A DNA stretch of 64,000 nt from an uncultured Opitutaceae bacterium (GTDB lineage Bacteria; Verrucomicrobiota; Verrucomicrobiia; Opitutales; Opitutaceae), in contig CAIYUN010000058.1 in the NCBI GenBank assembly GCA_903929355.1, positions 81,219-145,218 of the forward strand, in the 5' to 3' direction. Below are positions 53,646 through 64,000 of the stretch, piece after piece. The notes below the pieces were generated by a model. The model was not told the DNA's origin. It saw only the letters and a program-made list of their open reading frames with translations, and made no database searches. The translations under genes and the position numbers were made by a program. Every line of letters begins with the position of its first letter. The stretch's first letter is position 1.

Positions 53646-53789
53646 GATGATTTTGGAATTTGGAATTTGGATTTGGGATTGCGGAGTTCGGATTGCGGAT
53701 CAGCGGGTCAGCGCCTAACCCATCTGCGAACACCACCGCCGCCGGACTCCGCCTTCTGACATTCCAAAATCGAAATTCCAAAATCCAAA
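53646..53789. repeat. ggaatttgg/ccaaaatcc inverted repeat block between livG and livF
   Basis: The left side reads gattttggaatttggaattt and the right side aattccaaaatccaaaatg, so the block ends are inverted copies that could pair over about 100 bp. The right copy runs into the livF start codon. Confidence 0.65.
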
Positions 53790-54497
53790 ATGCTGACAGT
53801 CACCAATCTCACCGTCGGTTACGGCGCCATCACGGCGGTGGACGGGGTGTCGCTGGCGGTGCCGGCGGGGGCGATTGTCACGCTGATCGGCGGCAACGGC
53901 GCGGGCAAGACCACCACGCTGCGCGCGTTGTCGGGCCTGCTGCGGGCGCGCGGGGGCAGCGCCACTTTCGACGGGGCGGAGCTGACCGGGCTGGCGCCAC
54001 ATGAGATTGTCGCCCGGGGGCTCGGGCATGTGCCGGAGGGGCGGATGATCTTTGCCAACCTGACCGTGGACGAGAACCTGCGGATGGGCGCGTACCTGGT
54101 GCGCGACGCAGCGCAGGTCGCGGCGACCCGGGAGCGGGTGTTCGGGCTGTTTCCGCGGCTGCGGGAGCGGTTGCGGCAGTCGGCCGGGACGCTGTCGGGG
54201 GGGGAACAGCAGATGCTGGCGATCGGCCGGGCGCTGATGGGCGGGCCGAAGTTTCTCATGCTGGACGAGCCCTCGCTGGGTCTGGCGCCGCAATTGGTGG
54301 GGGCGATCTTTGAGCAGATTGTGGCGATCAACCGCAGCCAGGGGCTGACCATCCTGCTGGTGGAGCAAAACGCCCGGCTTGCACTGGAAGTCTCGTCGTA
54401 CGCGTATGTGCTGGAGAGCGGGCGCATCGTGATGGCGGGACCGAGCACGGAGCTGCGGAACGACCCGCGGCTGAAGTCGGCGTATCTGGGGGGGTAG
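53790..54497 (+). CDS. livF: ABC transporter ATP-binding protein LivF
   Basis: The 235-residue ATPase starts MLTVTNLTVGYGAITAVDGV and has Walker A GGNGAGKTT, signature LSGGEQQMLAIGRAL and Walker B FLMLDEPSLGLAP, the classic LivF set. It completes the transporter. Confidence 0.94.
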   Translation: MLTVTNLTVGYGAITAVDGVSLAVPAGAIVTLIGGNGAGKTTTLRALSGLLRARGGSATFDGAELTGLAPHEIVARGLGHVPEGRMIFANLTVDENLRMGAYLVRDAAQVAATRERVFGLFPRLRERLRQSAGTLSGGEQQMLAIGRALMGGPKFLMLDEPSLGLAPQLVGAIFEQIVAINRSQGLTILLVEQNARLALEVSSYAYVLESGRIVMAGPSTELRNDPRLKSAYLGG

Positions 54498-54808
54498 GGG
54501 GGCTCAGTGCCTTGAGCCAGAAGCCAGTGGTCAGAAGCCGGGCTGACGGAGCGGCCCGGAGGCCTGCCACCCGTCCGCCAATCTTTCTCTTTTCTCTTTC
54601 TCCTTCTCTTTCTCCTCCGGATGGCCCGGGGCCTGACGAAAGATCCACCTACGCCAAGGTTACGGTGGACGAAGAGGGCACCCCCCGCCCACACCCAAAC
54701 CCACCACCCTCCGCTCTCCGGCATCTGGCTTCCGGCCCCTGGCCTCTGCCCCCTCCCCTGCCGACATCCGACCTTGACCGTCGCCCCGGGTTGTCGGTTC
54801 ATGGTGGG
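54498..54808. other. Repeat-rich leader of the NtrC-type gene
   Basis: It holds ccagaagccagtggtcagaa (54517), ctttctcttttctctttctc (54585), REP-like gatccacctacgccaaggtt (54642) and ggcatctggcttccggcccc (54720). There is no gene; the frame of the downstream regulator stays open through it and would add a spurious Pro-rich N-terminus. Confidence 0.55.
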
Positions 54809-56230
<1,422 letters not shown>

Positions 56231-56477
56231 ATGATTTTGGATTTTGGATTGCGACCCTCGGACCGCCGACCCGACTTCTGCGTCCCAGCCCATTGAAGCA
56301 CCTCGTCCTCCGCCCTCCGATTTCCGCCCCTGATTTCCTGAGTTCCAGATTCCACATTCCCAATTCCGCCCCCTCCGGGCTCCGGTAATCCAAAATCTAA
56401 ATTCCAAAATGTCTTCCGTTCTCCGTTCCTGATTTCCTGAGTTCCACATTTCAAATTCCGCAATCCGCCTTTCCTCC
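56231..56477. repeat. Repeat block upstream of the PstS-like gene
   Basis: Words include gatgattttggattttgg (56230), gatttcctgagttccagatt (56331), ccaaaatctaaattccaaaa (56390) and gagttccacatttcaaattc (56440). They belong to the same family as the prmA insertion and livG/livF flanks. Confidence 0.65.
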
Positions 56478-57347
56478 ATGCGTCCTCTCCTCCTCCTGTT
56501 CCTGCTCGCCGCCATTCCGGCCGCGCGGGCCGACCTCACGGTCGTGGGCTCCGACCTGATGGGGAAGAATTTTGCCACCGGGCTCGCCGCCCTCGCCGGG
56601 CGCGCCCAGGTCGCGGTCCGCCTGGACCTTACCGGCAGCCGCGTGGGGCTGGAGAAGCTGCGGGCCGGGCAGGCCGACCTGGCGCTGCTGGTATTTTCGA
56701 GCCAGGAGACGCCGCCAGGGGCGCCGTTTGTCGCGCGGCCGGTCGCCTATCACACCGCCGTCATGGTCGTGCCGGCGAGCCTGCCGCTGGCGCAGGTCTC
56801 CTACGCCCAGTTGCGCGACCTCTTCAGTGACAGCGAGGGGGCGGCTGATAACGTCCGCTGGTCCGACCTCGGGGTCACCGATCCCCAGTGGGCGGGGAAA
56901 AAAATTATCCTGCTGATGAGCGGCTCCGGCGGCGGCCTGTCCTACGACCTTTTCCGGCGCACCGTGCTGCTGACGCCGGGGCTGCGTCCGACCGTCCAGG
57001 TGGACCTCGACGGCCCGGCGGCCCTCAAGCACACGGCGGTGGCCGAGGGCGGGCTGGCGATCGTGCCGTCGCTTCCGGCCGGCCAGAACCAGCTCCGACT
57101 GGTGCCAGTCGCGCGCGGGCTGCACGACGTGGCGTTTCTGCCTACGCCGGAAAATGTCCACACGGGGGACTATCCCATCCGGCTGCCCCTGCATGTGGTC
57201 TTCCGCGCCGACGCCACGGCGCGGGTGCTGCCATTGCTGCGAATCCTCTACGGGACGGAGGCGGTGGCGCTGTGGCAGGAGGCACAACTGGTGCCGCTGC
57301 CGCCGCAGTCGCGGGACCAGCAGGTGCAGGACTGGGCGGCCCCGTGA
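56478..57347 (+). CDS. PstS-like substrate-binding protein
   Basis: The 289-residue protein has a signal peptide (MRPLLLLFLLAAIPAARA) and a type 2 periplasmic-binding fold starting DLTVVGSDLMGKNFATGLAA. The segments FSSQETPPGAPFVARPVAYH and MSGSGGGLSYDLFRR resemble PstS-type phosphate-binding proteins. Without a permease nearby it may be a solitary binding or signalling protein. It is about 50 bp upstream of tRNA-Gly. Confidence 0.75.
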   Translation: MRPLLLLFLLAAIPAARADLTVVGSDLMGKNFATGLAALAGRAQVAVRLDLTGSRVGLEKLRAGQADLALLVFSSQETPPGAPFVARPVAYHTAVMVVPASLPLAQVSYAQLRDLFSDSEGAADNVRWSDLGVTDPQWAGKKIILLMSGSGGGLSYDLFRRTVLLTPGLRPTVQVDLDGPAALKHTAVAEGGLAIVPSLPAGQNQLRLVPVARGLHDVAFLPTPENVHTGDYPIRLPLHVVFRADATARVLPLLRILYGTEAVALWQEAQLVPLPPQSRDQQVQDWAAP

Positions 57348-57355
57348 AAAAGCTG

Positions 57356-57384
57356 TTGACGGGGGGGGCGCAGACCGCTTGCAT
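57356..57384 (+). promoter_or_regulatory. Putative promoter of tRNA-Gly
   Basis: TTGACG (57356-57361), a 17-bp spacer and a weak TTGCAT (57379-57384) would start transcription just before the tRNA at 57398. Confidence 0.4.
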
Positions 57385-57397
57385 GGCCGCTCAATCC

Positions 57398-58709
<1,312 letters not shown>

Positions 58710-58713
<4 letters not shown>

Positions 58714-58949
58714 CGCGTGCCTCCGTTCCCGTTGCGTTGGGCGTCGAGTCTTTGCAGGTAGGTATGGACATCGCTCAGGAGCACGCGGGACGACCGACCA
58801 ATCTTCAACGGACGCGGGAAGGCTCCGGATGCCATGAGCCGTTCAAGGGTGCGCTTGCAGATGGACAGCGAACCAGCCGCCTCTGGGATCGTTAGGGTCA
58901 GCTTGTCCACGGGTTGCCCGTCGGATCGCATTTCAGCTTTGGTGGTCAT
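58710..58949 (-). CDS. Excisionase-like/AlpA-type helix-turn-helix protein
   Basis: The 79-residue protein has a MerR/Xis-type helix-turn-helix: TLTIPEAAGSLSICKRTLER, then LMASGAFPRPLKIGRSSRVL with the typical FPRPLKIG wing, then DVHTYLQRLDAQR. Such proteins direct excision and often precede the integrase. It overlaps both neighbours by 4 bp, so the three genes form one unit. Confidence 0.82.
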
Positions 58950-59266
58950 TTCTTTTCCTCTATGGCACGCCTGATTGCCTCAGGGTCCAACTCGTATCCA
59001 TTTTTTAATAACGTCTCGAAAATCTGCTGAGGATTCACCACCGAGGCCATCTGCGCCTGGGAGCGCCGGCTGGACAAAACCGGGGTCAACGCCTCCAGGC
59101 CGCGCTGCATGAGGTAGCGCGCTGCGTCGATTTCGGTGTTCAGACTAAGCATCTCCTGTACTTCGCGGATTTGCTTCAGCTCCGGCCCGTGAAAGCGGAA
59201 CGTGGCGCGGACGATCTCCTTGCTCGGCTTTTTGCTTGGAAGGAAGTCGGTGGTAGATTTTGGCAT
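58946..59266 (-). CDS. Hypothetical protein of the integrative element
   Basis: The 106-residue, charged, helical protein (MPKSTTDFLPSKKPSKEIVR) contains a ribbon-helix-helix-like stretch ATFRFHGPELKQIREVQEML and ends ELDPEAIRRAIEEKK. It is the first gene of the xis-int unit and could be its regulator, but I do not recognise a family. Confidence 0.6.
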   Translation of the reverse strand: MPKSTTDFLPSKKPSKEIVRATFRFHGPELKQIREVQEMLSLNTEIDAARYLMQRGLEALTPVLSSRRSQAQMASVVNPQQIFETLLKNGYELDPEAIRRAIEEKK

Positions 59267-59625
59267 GGCAAAACAGGTGCCATAATATATCGTAATGACA
59301 ACATTATTATTCTAATGGCGTCTTTAGTCCGTGTTTTACACGGGATAGGTATGCGTCAGATTTCTCAAAAGCCGCGATGGCATCGATATTTACGCGGTCA
59401 TACTTCGAGCGAAATCTCGCACAAGTTTTTGCCTATGGCGACGGGCGAATGGCGAGCAAACCCAAAGTCTTGCTGACATTTCAGAACAGCTGAACCAGTC
59501 TTCTCAAATTCCCAACTTAGGTGCCTCAACTACTTGCAAGCGCGGGTCTTTGAGGTTCACCCCCTGCGCCATCACCTCCAGCACGGGTGGTAGGGCTGTG
59601 AGCATCCAGTCAATGCCCTTAGCCT
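59267..59625. other. Region of decayed sequence in the element
   Basis: No intact gene is seen. The part near 59270-59320 is AT-rich and probably holds the promoter for the minus-strand xis-int unit. On the + strand an open frame 59299-59493 without a usable start reads protein-like (RYASDFSKAAMASIFTRSYF, then ERNLAQVFAYGDGR), possibly a gene tail. On the minus strand a second tail begins at 59667. Confidence 0.4.
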
Positions 59626-59667
59626 GTGCAGTGCGGAGTCGGTCTGCGACACGCAACTCCACTCCCC
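59504..59667 (-). pseudogene. C-terminal fragment of an unidentified (possibly SPFH/flotillin-like) protein
   Basis: The minus strand reads RGVELRVADRLRTAQAKGID, then WMLTALPPVLEVMAQGVNLK and DPRLQVVEAPKLGI before a TGA. The composition and heptad-like pattern are those of a real protein end. I have a weak impression of an SPFH-type C-terminus. No start or upstream part exists: the sequence runs into the membrane-protein gene on the other strand. Confidence 0.4.
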
Positions 59668-60114
59668 TGCTCCACTTACCTAATTATTCTGTTGCTCGCC
59701 ATCATCGCCGCCGCGTGCGTGATCATGCAGGGCTTGCTTCCCGCATGGCTGGCAGCGGTTCAAATCCCAATTTCCTGTGCCCTTGTCGGCGGAGTAGGCG
59801 GTATCACTTACTGTCTGCGTGGCGTTTATCTCAACGCCTGCGTTCGCAAGCAGTGGGATGCGGCATGGCATCCGTGGTATTACATCCGCCCCATCGTCAG
59901 TTTCATCTGCGGCGCGGTCAGCTTTGTTTTCCTCAAAGCGGGGCTTCTCGTCCTCGACGCCACTCAAAAGCCCGACTCCAACCTCCTTGGTTTTTACGCG
60001 CTTGCCTTCATTGCCGGATTCAACGTTGACAAGTTTGTCGCCAAGCTGGAAGACATCGCTCACGCCACTTGGGGCATTGAGAAATCCCGTGTAGGCCAGG
60101 ATAAGGACAAGTAA
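59626..60114 (+). CDS. Membrane protein of unknown function (5' end uncertain)
   Basis: The frame gives about four hydrophobic helices (LIILLLAIIAAACVIMQGLL, PISCALVGGVGGITYCL, RPIVSFICGAVSFVFLKAGL, GFYALAFIAGF) and a charged tail, KFVAKLEDIAHATWGIEKSR. The first ~18 codons (from GTG 59626) look unrelated and overlap the antisense fragment, so the native 5' end was probably lost at a junction near 59670. The truncated metallo-beta-lactamase gene starts 9 bp downstream, suggesting an original two-gene unit. Confidence 0.55.
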   Translation: MQCGVGLRHATPLPCSTYLIILLLAIIAAACVIMQGLLPAWLAAVQIPISCALVGGVGGITYCLRGVYLNACVRKQWDAAWHPWYYIRPIVSFICGAVSFVFLKAGLLVLDATQKPDSNLLGFYALAFIAGFNVDKFVAKLEDIAHATWGIEKSRVGQDKDK

Positions 60115-60123
60115 GATTGACCC

Positions 60124-60216
60124 ATGCCCACTGTTCATTTTCTCAACGTGGGACTGGGTGATGCCATTATTATTGAGCATGGCAGCAACCATGTGACCAT
60201 GATTGATATTTGTTCA
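60124..60216 (+). pseudogene. N-terminal fragment of a metallo-beta-lactamase-fold hydrolase
   Basis: The 31 codons MPTVHFLNVGLGDAIIIEHG and SNHVTMIDICSG match the first strands of ComEC-like metallo-beta-lactamase-fold proteins, which begin with a VHFLNVGxGD block. After 60216 the frame loses homology and enters antisense dprA. The metal-binding HxHxDH motif is therefore missing. Confidence 0.7.
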
Positions 60217-60553
60217 GGTAGCTCCGGTCAAGCGGTGTGCCAATCACGCCAATCGTCCGCCCCCCCGCCGCCAGCGCCGCCAAATGCGCCGCCGTGTCAA
60301 TCCCCTCGGCCAGCCCGCTGACCACAATCGCCCCATGCTGCACAAGAATCTTGGAAATCTTCTCCGCCCGCCTGATGCCCTCGGCGGAAGCCTTCCGCGA
60401 ACCCACCACCGCCACACGCGGCTGCATCCGAAACAAGCTCGCGTCACCCGCCACGAACAATTCCTTCGGGCTGCGCTGCTGCTCAACCTCGTTCAACGGC
60501 CCGAGCAATTCTTCGGGGGTGAACGTCTGGATGGTTGGGCTGGTTTCCGTCAT
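60217..60553 (-). pseudogene. dprA: Truncated dprA (DNA-processing protein) fragment
   Basis: The minus-strand frame from the ATG at 60553 reads MTETSPTIQTFTPEELLGPL, then VAVVGSRKASAEGIRRAEKI, ILVQHGAIVVSGLAEGIDTA and RTIGVIGTPLDRSYL. This is the Rossmann half of DprA/Smf with its GSR and SGxAxGID motifs, as in short stand-alone forms. The 3' part after GTPLDRSYL is gone and replaced by antisense of the metallo-beta-lactamase fragment. The product would lack the second half of the nucleotide-binding fold. Confidence 0.8.
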
Positions 60554-60943
60554 GGGTGAGAGGGCCAAGGCCAAACTTGGCCGCCCGTTTCCATGATGGC
60601 AAGCACTCCTTGTTTTCTCCTCGCCCGTCGTGCTCCGTTCCGTCTGCGGGCATCAAGCAGTCACCGTGAAATCTGATTTCGCGGTGTCTGCGACTGCCCG
60701 CCTTTTTGGTTCTTTTTCCAAAAGAAGGGAGGAAGCAGTTGCTTGGAATTCCGGCCCGAAAGTGGAGCGCACGCGGAACGTCGGGAAGGAATTCCAAGCA
60801 TCTGCGGGCGGGCCACGTCGTCGCTCCCGGCCTAGTCAGCAGATGGGAAAAATATTCCTTCGGCAAGGCTCTGCCATGCCGTCAGAAACAACTGAGAAAA
60901 ATTCGGTTTTTGACCAAGCCGGTTCGCGGGCAAACGTCCGCGC
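60554..60943. other. Non-coding stretch upstream of the Y-family polymerase
   Basis: No protein-like frame is seen on either strand. The main structure is a long imperfect inverted repeat at 60741-60801. The promoter for the polymerase gene is presumably in the last 100 bp; I see no LexA-like palindrome there. Confidence 0.4.
60741..60801. repeat. 20-bp inverted repeat
   Basis: TGCTTGGAATTCCGGCCCGA (60741-60760) and TCGGGAAGGAATTCCAAGCA (60782-60801) are complementary except at two adjacent positions, around a 21-nt spacer. It has no T-run and is unlike the other repeat families in the window. Confidence 0.7.
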
Positions 60944-62209
60944 ATGGCCCTGCGCTCCCTCGCCGTTGACTTCAACTCCTTCTTCGCCTCGTGCGAGCAG
61001 CAGGAGCGGCCCGAGCTGCGCGGCAAGCCCATCGGCATCGTGCCGGTGCTCGCCGAAACCACCTGCTGCATCGCCGCCAGCTACGCCGCCAAGGCAAGGG
61101 GAGTGAAAGTCGGCACCGGCATCGCAGAGGCGCGCGCGCTCTGCCCCGGCATCGTGATCGTCCCGCAGCGGCCCGCCCTTTACATCGGGTATCACCGCCG
61201 GCTGGTCGAGGTCATCGAGTCCTGCATCCATATCACGGAAGCGAAGTCCATTGACGAAGTGGAGTGCGACCTGACCGCCACGTTCGCCCCGCGCGAAAAG
61301 GCCGTGGCCGTGGCCCGGCAGATCAAGGAGCGCGTCGCGCGCCATGTCGGCCCGTGCCTGACCAGCTCCATCGGCATCGCGCCCAACTGGCTGCTCGCCA
61401 AGCTCGCCTCGGACATGGAGAAGCCCGACGGCCTCGTTGTCCTGGATGACGCGGACATCCCGCAAAAGCTCCTCGCGCTCGGCCTCACGGATTTTTGCGG
61501 CATCGGCCCGCGCATGGATCACCGGCTCCGCGCGCACGGGATTGACACGGTGCAAAAACTCTACGGCGCGACGAAAGCGGAGTTGCGCGGCGTTTGGGGC
61601 GGAGTTGAGGGCGAGCGGATGCACGCGCGCTTGCGGGGAGAGAACATCCCGCTGCCGCAGCGCGAGCATCAAACAGTGGGGCATTCCCATGTGCTGCCGC
61701 CCTTCCTGCGCACAGAGACGCAATCGCGGGCGGTGCTGCATCGCCTGCTGCAAAAGGCCGCGATGCGGCTGCGCAGCATCGGGCATTTTGCCGGCGGGCT
61801 GACGGTATTCGTTGGCTACCGCGATGGCGCAAGCTGGGATGAGGAAATCCGCATCAACGACACTCAAGACACCCTCGCGCTCACCGGCGCGCTCAACCGG
61901 CTTTGGGCAAGGCGGCCGTCCGCGCTGCGACAGCGCGTGCCGGTCAAAGTCGGCGTCGTGCTCAACCGCCTGATCCCGATGCGCGGACACACGCCCGATC
62001 TTTTTGACCATGCACGGGAGACGGCGCGGGAACGGCTGCATCATGCCCTGGACACGCTCAACCAGACCTTCGGCAACGGCACCGTCTATTACGGCAGCGC
62101 GTTTGGCGTGACCGACAACGCGCCCATGCGGATCGCGTTCACGCGGATTCCGACGCCGGAATTGGAGGAGATTGATCCGCGCCGTAACCGGCGGCTGACG
62201 CCGAAATGA
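60944..62209 (+). CDS. Y-family DNA polymerase (DinB/UmuC-like)
   Basis: The 421-residue protein has the Y-family palm motifs: AVDFNSFFASCEQQERPELR (residues about 7-26, first catalytic Asp), the YxAK-like ASYAAKARGVKVG, and AKSIDEVECDL (about 98-108) in place of the usual SIDEAYLD, keeping the Asp-Glu pair. CGIGPRMDHRL is the helix-hairpin-helix. A little-finger domain follows to about 400. It should carry out translesion synthesis. It is intact although the genes on both sides are fragments. Confidence 0.85.
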   Translation: MALRSLAVDFNSFFASCEQQERPELRGKPIGIVPVLAETTCCIAASYAAKARGVKVGTGIAEARALCPGIVIVPQRPALYIGYHRRLVEVIESCIHITEAKSIDEVECDLTATFAPREKAVAVARQIKERVARHVGPCLTSSIGIAPNWLLAKLASDMEKPDGLVVLDDADIPQKLLALGLTDFCGIGPRMDHRLRAHGIDTVQKLYGATKAELRGVWGGVEGERMHARLRGENIPLPQREHQTVGHSHVLPPFLRTETQSRAVLHRLLQKAAMRLRSIGHFAGGLTVFVGYRDGASWDEEIRINDTQDTLALTGALNRLWARRPSALRQRVPVKVGVVLNRLIPMRGHTPDLFDHARETARERLHHALDTLNQTFGNGTVYYGSAFGVTDNAPMRIAFTRIPTPELEEIDPRRNRRLTPK

Positions 62210-62219
62210 AGGAGTCCGG

Positions 62220-62435
62220 CTATTCTGTCGGCAATCCGGGTCTGCCGTTTTGGCAAGTCGGGCAAAGCCTCTCGAAAATATCCGTGCCGTTCGCGCCATA
62301 TTCAGAGCTGCACTGCTCGCAATGGAGAACATACACACGCTGGCCGTGGTCTGTGCCGGGTAAATCAGTCGCACGCACAACACGCTGACGGTTGCGGTTT
62401 GTGTAGCCGGGGGATGTGGTGCTCGGTTTGATCAC
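62220..62435 (-). CDS. Small conserved zinc-ribbon protein
   Basis: From GTG 62435 the 71-residue protein reads VIKPSTTSPGYTNRNRQRVV, RATDLPGTDHGQRVYVL and then two CxxC pairs, HCEQCSSEYGANGTDIFERL followed by CPTCQNGRPGL. The four cysteines should bind zinc. I recall similar small proteins with a GTDH and EYGANG block in mobile regions, without a known function. The open frame extends to 62549, but the family-like part starts at the GTG. Confidence 0.65.
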   Translation of the reverse strand: MIKPSTTSPGYTNRNRQRVVRATDLPGTDHGQRVYVLHCEQCSSEYGANGTDIFERLCPTCQNGRPGLPTE

Positions 62436-62551
62436 GCGAAAGCTTGGGCGAAGGTGGAGTCCTCGGAAAGTCACTTCTGCCCTGCTAAAGTCCAGCACTT
62501 TCAGTCCAACGCCAACTCTGGCGACTGTTCCTCCGGCGAGGCATGGCACTG

Positions 62552-62998
62552 GGTGATCCGAAACACGAGTGCCGCTGCGCGCCCGCGCAGATCCAGCGCT
62601 ACCGCGCGCGCATCAGCGGGCCGCTGCTCGACCGCATCGACCTGCACATCGAGGCCCCCGCCCTCTCGATCCGCGAGCTGCAGAATTCCGCGCCGGGCGA
62701 AACTTCCGCGGTCGTGCGCGCCCGCGTCCAGGCCGCGCGCGAACGCCAGCTCGCGCGCTTTGCCGGGACCAAGGTGACAAGCAACGCCCGCATGACGCAC
62801 GCCCATATCCGCGCGCACATCCCGCTCGACCCGGCCCTGGGTGAAATGCTCCAGCAGGCGATGGAGCAGCTTTCGCTCTCTGCCCGCGCCTACGACCGCA
62901 TTTTGAAAGTGGCCCGCACCATCGCCGACCTCGCCGCCAGCGACCGCGTCGAACAGCCACATCTCCTCGAGGCCATCCAATACCGCCGCCTCGACCGG
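62552..62998 (+). pseudogene. comM: C-terminal fragment of comM (YifB-type AAA protein)
   Basis: The frame reads [40 protein letters not shown] and later [20 protein letters not shown] then [12 protein letters not shown]. This is the last third of the Mg-chelatase-like ComM/YifB, which normally has MNPCPCG before GDPKHEC. Everything upstream, including the Walker motifs, is missing, and no stop follows at the usual end after YRRLDR. ComM acts as a branch-migration helicase in transformation; this remnant cannot. Confidence 0.8.
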
Positions 62999-63371
62999 AA
63001 CGTTTTTTCTTCAGATAATCTGTATCCGTGTATTGGTGACGTTCGGTTCGATGGGTCGCGGCCTGCCTCACTCACCCGGCATCACGGTGACAGGCTCGGC
63101 GTTTGGCAGGTGGTAGGCGTCTCGCGCACTTCTGGCGGAGCCGGGTTCGGGGAGCAGCTGTTCCTGGTTGCGCCCGGTTACTCGACACACGGGAGCGCGG
63201 TCGTAATGCTCGAGTATCGGTCGGCTAACTGCTTGTGCACGTGAGGGAAGAAACTATCGTCTGAAGTCAGGTCAGGCAAGGCCGAACAGCCGCCGCGATG
63301 GCTGGTGGAGTTGGCAAATTGCCTTCACCGTTGGCCAGAATTTTGTTTCACTTTGACGCCCGTTTTATCGC
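62999..63371. other. Spacer between comM remnant and GH2 gene
   Basis: The comM frame stays open to 63244 but without family-like sequence. I see no gene. This stretch may contain the right end of the element and the promoter of the GH2 gene. Confidence 0.4.
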
Positions 63372-64000
63372 ATGAAAATATCCGCCTCGGTTCTGTTCCT
63401 CCTCGTCGTATTCACTGGCCTCTCGGCCGGAGCCGCGTCAGACGCCGTTCAACCTCGCGAGCGTCTGCTGCTGGACTTCGGCTGGCGGTTCAACCTCGGC
63501 GACGCGCCCGATGCCGGCGCGCAGTTCGACTACCCCGAGTTCGCGCGGCTCGACAAGACGCGCCCGAGCGACGTGGCCGACGAGAAGCGGTTCGCGCCGC
63601 TGCGCGTGGACGCCGCTGCGACGAACCTCGGCGCGAAGGTCTCATTCGTGCAGCCCGCGTTCGACGACCACGCCTGGCGCGCGCTCGATTTGCCGCATGA
63701 CTGGGCTGTGGAGCTGCCGTTCGATAAACGCGGCGACAAGGACCACGGCTTCAAGCTCATCGGCCCCGCGCTCGGCAACACCATCGGCTGGTATCGCCGC
63801 ACGTTCGACCTGCCGGCGGATGACAAGGGCCGCGCGTTGTGGGTGGAGTTTGACGGTGTGTTCCGCAACTGCGTCGTCTGGCTCAACGGCGTCTGCCTCG
63901 GCCGCAACGTGGGCGGCTACGGGAGCTTCCACTTTGATCTCGCCAAGGCCGCCCGCTTGGGTGGGAAAAACACGTTGGTCGTGCGGGTGGATGCGACCCA
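63372..64000 (+). CDS. Secreted glycoside hydrolase family 2 (beta-galactosidase-like), partial
   Basis: The ATG at 63372 opens a frame that runs off the window end (209 codons visible). A signal peptide, ISASVLFLLVVFTGLSAGAA, is followed by RERLLLDFGWRFNLGDAPDA, DLPHDWAVELPFDKRGDKDH, GNTIGWYRRTFDLP and FDGVFRNCVVWLNGVCLGRN, then GGYGSFHFDL. This is the GH2 sugar-binding jelly-roll domain of secreted beta-galactosidase-type enzymes. The catalytic barrel lies beyond the window, so specificity is unknown. It would act on plant or algal polysaccharide side chains. Confidence 0.88.
   Translation, partial: MKISASVLFLLVVFTGLSAGAASDAVQPRERLLLDFGWRFNLGDAPDAGAQFDYPEFARLDKTRPSDVADEKRFAPLRVDAAATNLGAKVSFVQPAFDDHAWRALDLPHDWAVELPFDKRGDKDHGFKLIGPALGNTIGWYRRTFDLPADDKGRALWVEFDGVFRNCVVWLNGVCLGRNVGGYGSFHFDLAKAARLGGKNTLVVRVDAT

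Noticed and set aside
54512..54808. N-terminal extension of the NtrC-type regulator
   Set aside because: These ~100 codons translate four stacked intergenic repeats and precede the receiver domain; family members lack them.
60741..60801. Integron attC site
   Set aside because: The arms lack the RYYYAAC/GTTRRRY core sites and no integron integrase is nearby.

Overview
The window is 64 kb of high-GC bacterial chromosome. Gene content, gene style and above all the intergenic DNA point to Verrucomicrobiota, most likely an Opitutales/Opitutaceae-type organism. The intergenic DNA is packed with degenerate word-like repeats of the kind I associate with that group. This placement is inference from recall, not a search result.

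Layout. (1) 0.1-15.7 kb: a carbohydrate block on the + strand runs aldo/keto reductase, RpiB-like isomerase, phosphoglucomutase, alpha-glucan phosphorylase, 6-phosphogluconate dehydrogenase, aldehyde dehydrogenase, Zn alcohol dehydrogenase and glucose-6-phosphate dehydrogenase. Together they would carry glycogen-derived glucose-1-P into the oxidative pentose phosphate pathway. Cytochrome bd oxidase follows (cydA frameshifted as given, cydB intact). (2) 15.9-18.1 kb: tRNA-Ile(CAT), a broken nucleotidyltransferase-like gene, and a hipBA module preceded by two matching palindromes. (3) 18.5-23.3 kb: a two-gene bc complex (Rieske plus a cytochrome b fused to two c-haem domains), a DUF4202 protein, Sua5, rpsR and tRNA-Arg(CCT). 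(4) 23.4-31.5 kb: a tightly packed gspG-H-I-J-K-L-M-like pseudopilin operon followed by a large EF-hand/polyproline membrane protein of unknown function. (5) 31.5-47.7 kb: a FitA/VapB antitoxin with a nonsense-mutated vapC, prenyl synthase, CPBP protease, dnaJ/grpE, manA, a Pro/Gly-rich secreted protein, a winged-helix-like gene divergent from a LexA-fold repressor that lacks its catalytic Ser, membrane proteins, prmA, galM, a cupin and lptG. (6) 48-57.3 kb: a complete branched-chain amino-acid-type ABC transporter (livK, H, M, G, F) with a trypsin-like protease inside it, then an NtrC-type regulator and a PstS-like protein. (7) 57.4-63 kb: an integrated and decaying element at tRNA-Gly(GCC). 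Its integrase gene reads into the tRNA; it also has an Xis-like protein and a mosaic of truncated genes (metallo-beta-lactamase, dprA, comM) around a Y-family polymerase. The window ends inside a secreted GH2 glycosidase.

The most unusual feature is the repeat landscape. At least six families of short, degenerate, often palindromic sequences fill nearly every intergenic space. Copies also appear in frame inside prmA and sua5 and at the start of livM, so this genome seems to turn intergenic repeats into protein segments.
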